Translations under genes and position numbers: made by a program
Source of the DNA: Bacteroidales bacterium
GTDB taxonomy: Bacteria > Bacteroidota > Bacteroidia > Bacteroidales > WCHB1-69
Assembly: GCA_017615795.1 (NCBI GenBank)
Contig: JAFZZK010000050.1
Location: 1 to 34,996, forward strand
DNA length: 34,996 bases
Direction of reading: 5' to 3'
Notes under the pieces: model-generated
Seen by the model: the letters and a program-made list of their open reading frames with translations, nothing else
Database searches by the model: none
What the model was told of the DNA's origin: nothing
In this document: positions 8,893 to 17,800 of the stretch, in pieces
How the letters are laid out: each line of letters opens with the position of its first letter
How positions within the stretch are numbered: position 1 is the stretch's first letter

Positions 8893-11800
8893 TTATTGTT
8901 TCACCACCCGTTTCGTCACGACGCCCTTGTCGGTCGTCACGCGCACGAAATAGGTGCCCTTGGCGTAACCTGTCAGGTCAACGTTGGCCACATTACTGTT
9001 CACGGTTTCCGCACCTATCTGCTTGCCGTAAGCGTCATACAGGGTCACGTTCTCCACGTTGCCTTCGCTGACCAGCACTTGGATCATTCCTGTGGTCGGG
9101 TTCGGGTAGACGCTCACCGTGTGGTCCAAGGTGTAGTCGTCGATACCCACCGTTGTGAAGGTTACAAGGGCGGAAGGATCGCTCGGCAGGCCATTGGTGC
9201 AATGTGCCACCACCCGCACATCGTAGGAGGATTCCCCGTTGAGGCCAGCCAAGGTGTACGGATTGTTGGAGGTAGTCACTGTGTACCAGGAATCGGCGCC
9301 GCTTTCCTTGTAGTGCAAATCCCAGGAGGTGGCCGTGTTGTTGGGCTGTGTCCAGGAAACCACGGCGGTGGTTGCGGTCACATCAGTGACAGTCACGTTC
9401 GTCGGCGACGGGCAGGTATCCTGCTGCGGGGTCTGCGTGGTGAATGTCATCTCCGAACCAAAGGTTGTACCGGATGCTGTGGTGGCAAAGGCCTTGAAGG
9501 TATATCCTGTGTTCGGTGCCAAGTCTGTGAGGTTGAAGCTCATGGTGTTGCCCGTGGCGTTCACGGTGGCGTAGGTGCCGCCGGAGGTCGCCTTCCACTG
9601 GAAGCCTCTGGCAGTGATGGTCTCGCTGCCCTCTGTCACAGTGCCATGGAGCGTGGCGGCAGAGGATGAGATATTATCGGCGGCTAATGTCGTCACCGTA
9701 GGCGGCGTCACAGGAACCGACGGCGTGGTGAAGGAGGCCACAGGCGACCAGTTGGATGTCTCGGTAGCGCTGCACACCGCACGCACATGCACTTGGTATT
9801 GTGTGCCTGCCGTCAGGCCCGTCAGGTTGTGGCTCGGCGTGCCCGTCACGTTGATGGAGTTCGACCAGCTGCCTGAAGCCGTCTTGTACTGGAGTTCCCA
9901 AGCGGTCTCCGTGCCGCCCGCCGTCCACGTGATGGTGGCGGAGGTCTGCTGGAGGTTGGAAGCCGTCACGCCCGTGGGCGCGGTGCAAGCACTGACCTGC
10001 GTCGAGTCGTAGTTCAGCACCAGGTCGTCAATCATAGCGTAAGTGCTGGCGCTGGTGCTTCCGTTCTTGAAAGCGATGAATCTGCCCGTGCCCGTGTAGT
10101 TGGCAAAGCTGATCTCACGGTTCACCCAGTTGGCAATGCTCGCGTCAAACGGAATCGTGGCCAACTCCACGTAGGTATTGGCATTCGTCGGGTCGGTCAT
10201 CACACCCACCGACAGCGGTGTGGTGTAGGAACTCAATCCCCTGTACTTGAAGTTCAGCTTCAACGTGTTCAGCGGGATGGAGGCATCCACTTCCGGCATC
10301 ACGGCGATGTTGTAACAGCCGGAGGACGCAAAGAAGTACAGGCAAGCCACCGAGCCGGCCGCATTGTAACTGGTGCTGGTGTTGCAGTACGGGCGGGGTG
10401 AAGAGTTGGTGTTGATACGCTCCCAGCAAGCCGGCATCGGTCCGGGGGACGTGGTGGTGCTGGAGGAGACACCATACGCATCGAAGTTCTGCGTGTAAGG
10501 CAGCTGCGTGAGAGCGGCGCACAAGGTGGAACCCGAGCCCACCACGCTCCATGGGCTCACATCGCCGCCGCCGCAGTCAGACTTTACGTAAAAGTCATAC
10601 GTCATGCTGGCACTCAGACCCGTGATGGTCGTGGAGGGCGTGCCTGTCACCTGCACCGTGCTGCCGGTGCCCTGCGTAAAGCCGGAAATACCGTATTCAA
10701 CCACCCAATTGTTGGCAGTACCGTTCTCGGTCCAACTCAAGTTGAGGGAAGTGGTGGTTGGATTGCTCACTGTCAGATGAGAAGGCTTCGGACAGGTCGG
10801 AATCAGATTGATGACCAAATTATCCACGTATGTATAGCAATTCGTCGTGGTGTAATGGTTCATAAATGCGATGTATTGTCCTGAGCCTGCATAATGGCTG
10901 AAGTTGACCTCGCGTTCCGTCCAAGTGGAAGCGGTGGACGCAGGATAAATGGTGTCAACAGGCACGAAAGTGGTCGGGTCTGTCGGGTTGCTCATCACGC
11001 CCACAATGGTCCGGTCAGTAGAGTTGGAGGCTCTATGCATAAACGTGGCCTGCAGTGTGTTGATTGGAATAGAGACGTCAAACGCCGGGAGAATGGCCAT
11101 ATTATATGTGCCGGATGTGGCAACATACAGATACAGGGAACCAGTGCCTTGATAATGGGTGGAACTACAGTACGGCAGTGCCGTGCTGTTGGTATAAGTG
11201 CTGTATTTGGACCAGCATGGAGGATAGGCAGTGGCCGTGCCAGTACCATAATTGTCGAAGTTCTCGGTAAATGGAAGCGCGGTGATGGCATCGCACAATG
11301 TGGCAACCGATACCGCATTAGTCCAGGCACTCACATCGCCACCACTGCAGTCTGCCCGCACATAGAAATCATACGTGGTGCTGGCACTCAAACCGGTGAT
11401 GGTGGTACTCGGCGTGCCCTGTACCTGAACCGTGGTACCGGTACCCTGTGTAAAACCAACCTGACCATATTCCACCACCCAGTTGTTGGCAGTACCGTTC
11501 TCGAACCAGCTCAGGTCAATGGAGGTGGTGGTGATGTTGCTCGCCGTCAGGCTGGTGGGCTTCGGACAAGTCGGCATAAGATCCACCGTAATATCATCCA
11601 CATAACCATAATTCATACCCGTCGTCGTCTTGGGAGCCAGAATGCCGATATAGTTGCCCGTGCCGGAATAATGGCCAAGCGGAATCTCATAGAGGGCATG
11701 TGCAGTACTTGTAATGGTCAACGTGTCCATGGGCGTGAAAGAACTCAGGCTTGCCGGATTAGACAACACACCCACCACCAATTTGAACGTATAGGAGGTG

Positions 11801-14800
11801 TTGAGAGCACGGGCATAGAAGGACACTTGCAGGGTGTTTATCGGATAATAATTTTCGTCAATCGGAGGCAATATGGCCATTTCGTCGCCATACGTGCCGC
11901 TACTGGTATAGAATCTCAAGGAATTGGCACCAGAATGAGAGTATGTCGAGCTGTTGTAAACAATCGGATAACCCATGTAGTTGCTGTTGGTTCCGTTGTT
12001 AAGGTTGCTCCAGCAGTTCGGCAGGTTGCTCACAGATACCGAGGTGTTGGTGGTTCCTGAGTAAGAGTCGAAGTTATCAAAGAAAGGCAGAGAGTCGATG
12101 GCAGCGCAAGATGTTCTGACGGTATATGCAGATGAGAAATAGCTCAGGTCACCACCACCACAATCAGACTGCACATAGAATGTGTAATTCGTATTGGGCG
12201 ACAGACCCGTGATGGTGTACGGGTTGCTGTTGGCTGTCTCGGAAATTCCGACACCAGAACCCGGCGTGAAGGTACCTTGACCATATTCTATGTTCCACGA
12301 CGAGGCAGAAGAAAGATCCGTCCAGCCGAGCGTGATGGAATTCGACGTGACTGCCGTGGCCGTCAGCGATATCGGCTTCGGACAGGTGGGGATGTTTCCT
12401 ATTTCCAAATTGTCGATGTAGGCATAACACCCTGTCGTCGTGTACTCGTTCTTGAAGGCAATATAGTGGCCGCTGCCCGTGTAGTTGTGGAAATAGACCG
12501 TTTTCTCCACCCAAGTGGAAACAGAGTTTGCCAACGGATAGACTGTATCGACCGGCACAAATGAGTTGGCATCTATTGGGTTGGACATCACACCCACAAT
12601 CAGACGGTCATTTGTATTGGTAGCCTTGTACATAAACACAGCTTGCAAATTGGTGATATCGATATTCGCATCGAACGGCGGCGTGATGGCAATGTTGTAA
12701 GTGCCGGATGTGCCCGAGTAGAAATAGAGGGCGGCTCCAGAGTAACCCGAGGCGTTGACGTACGGTCTGACGGCGGTTGTATAGGTGTTGATCTTGCCCC
12801 AGCAAGTCGGATAGGCACTCTCACCCGCGCCATAGCTGTCGAAATTGTCCGTGTAAGGCAGAAGTGTTATTTCACCGCAGTCGGTCATAAAGTCGACAGT
12901 TTTCCAACTGCTGGTTTCGGTACCGCAATCAGACTGAATTCTCACATCGTAATGGGTGCTGGGCGTCAGGCCTGTTATCGTGTAAGTGTTGCCTGTAATG
13001 CCGGTGACACTGGTCCAGAGGGTGTTGGCTGCCGGTTTGTATTCCAGGTTCCAAGAACTCTCCGTGTTGCCGGGAGCCCATATCACCGTTGCCGAGGTCT
13101 GGTCAACCGCACTCACCGTAATATTCGGGGCAATGCACGTTATCGTATTGTCGCAAGGACCGCCAAACTTCACATTGCTGCGGTTGCCGGAACTATAAGA
13201 ACTGCTGGTGGTTACAGCCGTGGGGTTTGAAGGTGAGGGGTTGTTGCTGTCGCTATAGTAATACAACGACCTGTTGGCCGAGGCGGAATGTACATAAAAG
13301 GTATAAGCAGAACCATCATAGTCGTTGCTGTTGTCATCCACAGCCACCACCAAGTTGCTCGTGCCGTTGTAGTGGAATACGTTGTTGAATGGGAAGGTGT
13401 TCCAACCCTGCGTGCAGTTGAGGTTTCCAGAATAGACCAAAGTGAGACTGTCGAGCGGGACATAGTTGGAAGTGCCGGTGAACGTACTTTGAGTGGTGTG
13501 TCCCAAGTAGATGTTCACACTTGTCTTTTTTGTCGAGGGAGAGGAATAAGCGTATTGGAAAGAGATGCTTTGGATGTCGGTGGGGCCGTCCATCTCGGAA
13601 GCCAGGAAAATCTGCTGGGAGTAGGTGTATCTGTAGAAGTTGTTTACGGGGAGGTAGTAGTTGGTCGTCGTGCCCGTGCCAACCTGATAATCTCCTCCTG
13701 CCAAACAGCCGGTGGTGAAGTCCGCGGTCTTCCACGTACTCTCGCTTACGCCACAATTGGCCTTCACACGAACGTCGTAGTGCGTCTGCGGATTCAAACC
13801 TGAGAGGAAATAGGTGGTACTTGTTATACCCGTCTCCGTGATCCAGTTGTTCTGGTTGTATTCGGAATATTCCACAATAAAGTCCGTTGCCATACCGGCA
13901 ACACCCTCTTCCCAAGTCAGCAGGGCGGAAGAGCCGGCAACATTGGAAACACTGAAGTTCATGACTGGAGGACAGGCCGGGATGGGTTCCACCACAATGT
14001 TGTCCACATAACCCGCGTTGTAGGTGATGCCATTCATGCCGTGGGTCGGGGCATATATCGCGATGTACTTGCCTGTGCCGGTATAATTGCTGAAATAGAC
14101 CGTGTAGGTGTGATATGCGGTTTCTGTATGGATAATGGTGTCAACAGGCACAAATGTACTGACATTCAAGGGATCTGTCATCACACCCACGATGAGCGTG
14201 ACGTTTGCGTATGAGGTGCTGTATTTGCGCACATCCAACGCCATTTGCAGCGTGTTGATCGGATTGAGGTTCACGTCGATGGGCGGCAGCACAGCGTATT
14301 GGTTGCCATAATCGTACGTGGTGGTCGTGCCAGTGTAGAAACGCAGCGAGTTGGTGCCGGAATTGGCATACGAAGAATTGTTGTACACAATCGGGTATCC
14401 GGCGTAGCTGCTGTAAGTGCCGCTGTGATGATTCCAACAAATCGGCAGGTTGTTGGTAGTGCCGGATGTTGAGCCTGGCACATTGTCAAAGTTGCACGTG
14501 AAGGGCAGTGTCTGAAGGTCTTCGCACTGGGTGTCGAAGGTGGTGGTGACATACTCGCTGTACCCGCCCTGCGGACAGACGGCACGTAGATACACCGTGT
14601 AATTGGTGGCTGATGTCAGACCCGTGAGCGTTTCCGTGTTGGTGTACACACTATACGGCGTGCCCGTGTTTACCGCTGCATTGCCTTGCACCACCACTAT
14701 CTCCCACTCTGTCTCCGTGCTGCCAGCCGTCCAGCTGACGGTAGCATTGGTCGTCGTGACATTTGAGACCTGCAAGTTGGTAGGATAAGCGCAAGCCGGG

Positions 14801-17800
14801 GCAACATCCAACATCACATCGTCAAGATAGTTGTAGGATGCTGAAGTGTAAGTCGTGCCGTCCGGTTTCGGAACCTTAATGGCAATATAGCTTCCTGTTC
14901 CCGTATAGTTGGTGAAGTCAACATGGTGCGTCCCGATGGTGGTGCTCGTCAGTGTCACGGTCTGCACCGGCACAAACGAACTGGCACTGGAAGGGTTGGT
15001 CATCACACCCACAATGATGGTGTTCACGTAGGAAGCATCTGTGCTGTAGCGTCTGGCTTTGAATGAGAGGCGCAGCGTGTTGATGGGTAATGTGTTGACA
15101 TCTATTTGGGGCAAAATGGCATACTGGTCTGCCGATGTGTTGGCGGTGGTGGCATAGAAGTAAAGACCGTTGGGCGCCGATGCATAATATGTGGAATTTG
15201 CTGTCACCGTGGGACAACCCGACGCCGTGGTTCCGGTGTTCAGAGTCCTCCAGCAAATAGGCATCACATTGTTGCTCGATGAACCTCCAATATAAGCTTC
15301 GTTGTCGAAATTCTCCATATAGGGCAGCGTGTTGATCAGGTCGCATGCCGTGTGCACTGTGCCTTTCTCCCAAACACTCGTGTCGCCGCCGCAGTCTGAC
15401 TGCACATACACATCATAAAAACTGCTGTGTGTCAAACCGGAAAGCGAAATGGACGGGGTATAGACCACTGTCGGTGTCTCCTGGGAGGGATCCGTGATGG
15501 TTCCCTGAAGACCGTAAACCACGTTCCATTGGCTCTCCGTGCCTCTCGGTGTCCAGGCAATGTCTGCTGTGGTTGTCGTGGGTGTGCCCACGGCGTGGAT
15601 GTTGTCCACATGGTCGCAGGCGGGTATCTCGTAAATATCTATATCATCAAGATACATATAGCTGGTCATGTTTGTCGGCATTCTGAATGCGACATAACGA
15701 CCAGTACCCGTATAGAGGTTCGTGTTTACTTCAAATTTCTGCCACTGAGAAGTATTGGTGGGTGAGAATTGTCCCAAGGATTCAAATGTGCTGAAATCGT
15801 CGGGATCGCTCATAATACCCACCTCTATCTGGTAGGATGCGGAGGTCTTGTATGCCCAGAATTTGATTTGCAGGTTGTTCATCTGCACCTGATCGTCGAA
15901 ACGTGGGGAGGCAATGTAAGAATAATAGGAAGCTGTACCATAAAAATAAACCGAATATCCATTTCCACCGCCGTGGTTGTACGATGAACTGGTGTAAGGA
16001 TAGGCCGTTGAAGTATTGTTGGTGTTGCGGGTCCAGCAAGGTACCATATTGCCGGAACCGCTGCCGGGAGCATTGTTGAAGTTCTCATTGAAGGGTACCG
16101 TCACGCTGCTGCATTCTGTTGTGACATTGAATCCAGCCCATTCGCTATAGGTGCCGCCGCAGTCGGAGCGCAGGCGCACACTGTACTGTGTTCCAGGCAG
16201 GAGATTGGTGAGGGTGTATGGGGAAGTGGTCACTGTGCCTTCTGAAACCCAAGCTCCATTGCCGGCACGGTATTCCAAGTCCCAAGAATTCTCCATATAG
16301 CCGGGTGCCCATTCAAACGTGATGCTTTCGTCGGTCACATTTGTCGGGGCCACATTCGGAGCCACACAAGTCGCGTTGTTGTCACAATCTATATGGAATT
16401 TGACGTTGTTACGGACTGACAAACTCGTTCCCGTCGCGGAAGGCACCGAACCGATGGAATAGGAGGACCCGGTTGTATAACGGGCGCTGCTTGCAAATGC
16501 AGAATGTGTATTATAAACATTGTATGGTGAAGAAACTGAAGTTCCTGTGCCGTCGATAACCACCATCATAAGGTTGTCCACACCATTGTAGGCGAACGGC
16601 GTGGTCAGCGGAAGGTGATTCCAGCCGGAAGTCCAATGGGTGGTGCCGGAATAGACCAACTGTGCGCCCGTCGTGGGAACCCAGCTGAAAATGGCATCAG
16701 CAGAGGTGTGTACCAAATAGATCGAAATGGAACGGTTGGCGGAAGAGTTGACGGATGAAAGTTGGATAGACAGCGTGTCAATGGTGCCGGCAGCACCCAA
16801 CTCGCCTCTTTTGAAAATCTGCTGAGAATAAGAACGCACACTTCCGCTATAGGAAGGCAGATAAGAAGAAGTGGTCGTGCCCGCTCCTATCTCAACCAAA
16901 CCACCCACCAAACAGCGCGTGGTGAAAGTGGCAGACACCGTGTCGGCACTGCTCTGAGCACAGTTGGAGAACACCCGCACACTATAGCGGGTCTGCGGAA
17001 TCAAGTTGGGCAGGAGGTATGATGTGCCGCTCACCACCATAGGATACCAGTTGTTCATCCCGTATTCCGTGTACTCCACCGTATAGTCGAGGGCCCCCAC
17101 AAGGGCTTCATCCCAGGAAACCAACGCCGATGAGCCCGTGATTTGGGAGACAGCGAGATTTCTCGGCGGCGTACACAAAGGATCCGTGCGGAAATAGACG
17201 GCTGGACTCCAGTTGCTGTATCCACCTGACGGACATACCGCCCTGACATACACCTCGTACGGTGTATTGTCTGTAAGGTTGTTCACAATATATGGATATG
17301 TGGAGACCATTTCCGGAATGGCATTGGTGATGTTCTGCCCCTGCGGCACTACCGCCAACTCCCATGTTGACTCCTGGTCTCCCGGTGTCCAGTTCACCGT
17401 CACCGAAGACGCGGTGATGCTGCCTACCGTTACGTGAGAGGGTTTTGTACAATCCGGAATGAGCTCCAATCGGACATTGTCCACATAGCCGTAGTTCATA
17501 CCTGTGGCGGGCTGCGGAGCCAGAAGGCCGATGAAATTGCCCGTGCCCGTGTAACTGTCGAGCGGAATCTCAAAGAGGTTGTGTATGGTGCTCGTGATGG
17601 TCAAGGTGTCTACCGGCGTAAAAGAACTTATACTCGTCGGATTGGTCAACACACCTATCACCAAAGTAAATGGGTAGGAGGTGCTGAGAGCTTGGGCCCA
17701 GAAAGACACTTGCAGGGTGCTTATTGGATTCAAATTATCGTCAACCGGGGGCAGGATAGCCATCTGGGAACCATACGTGCCCGTTCCGGCATAAAACCTC

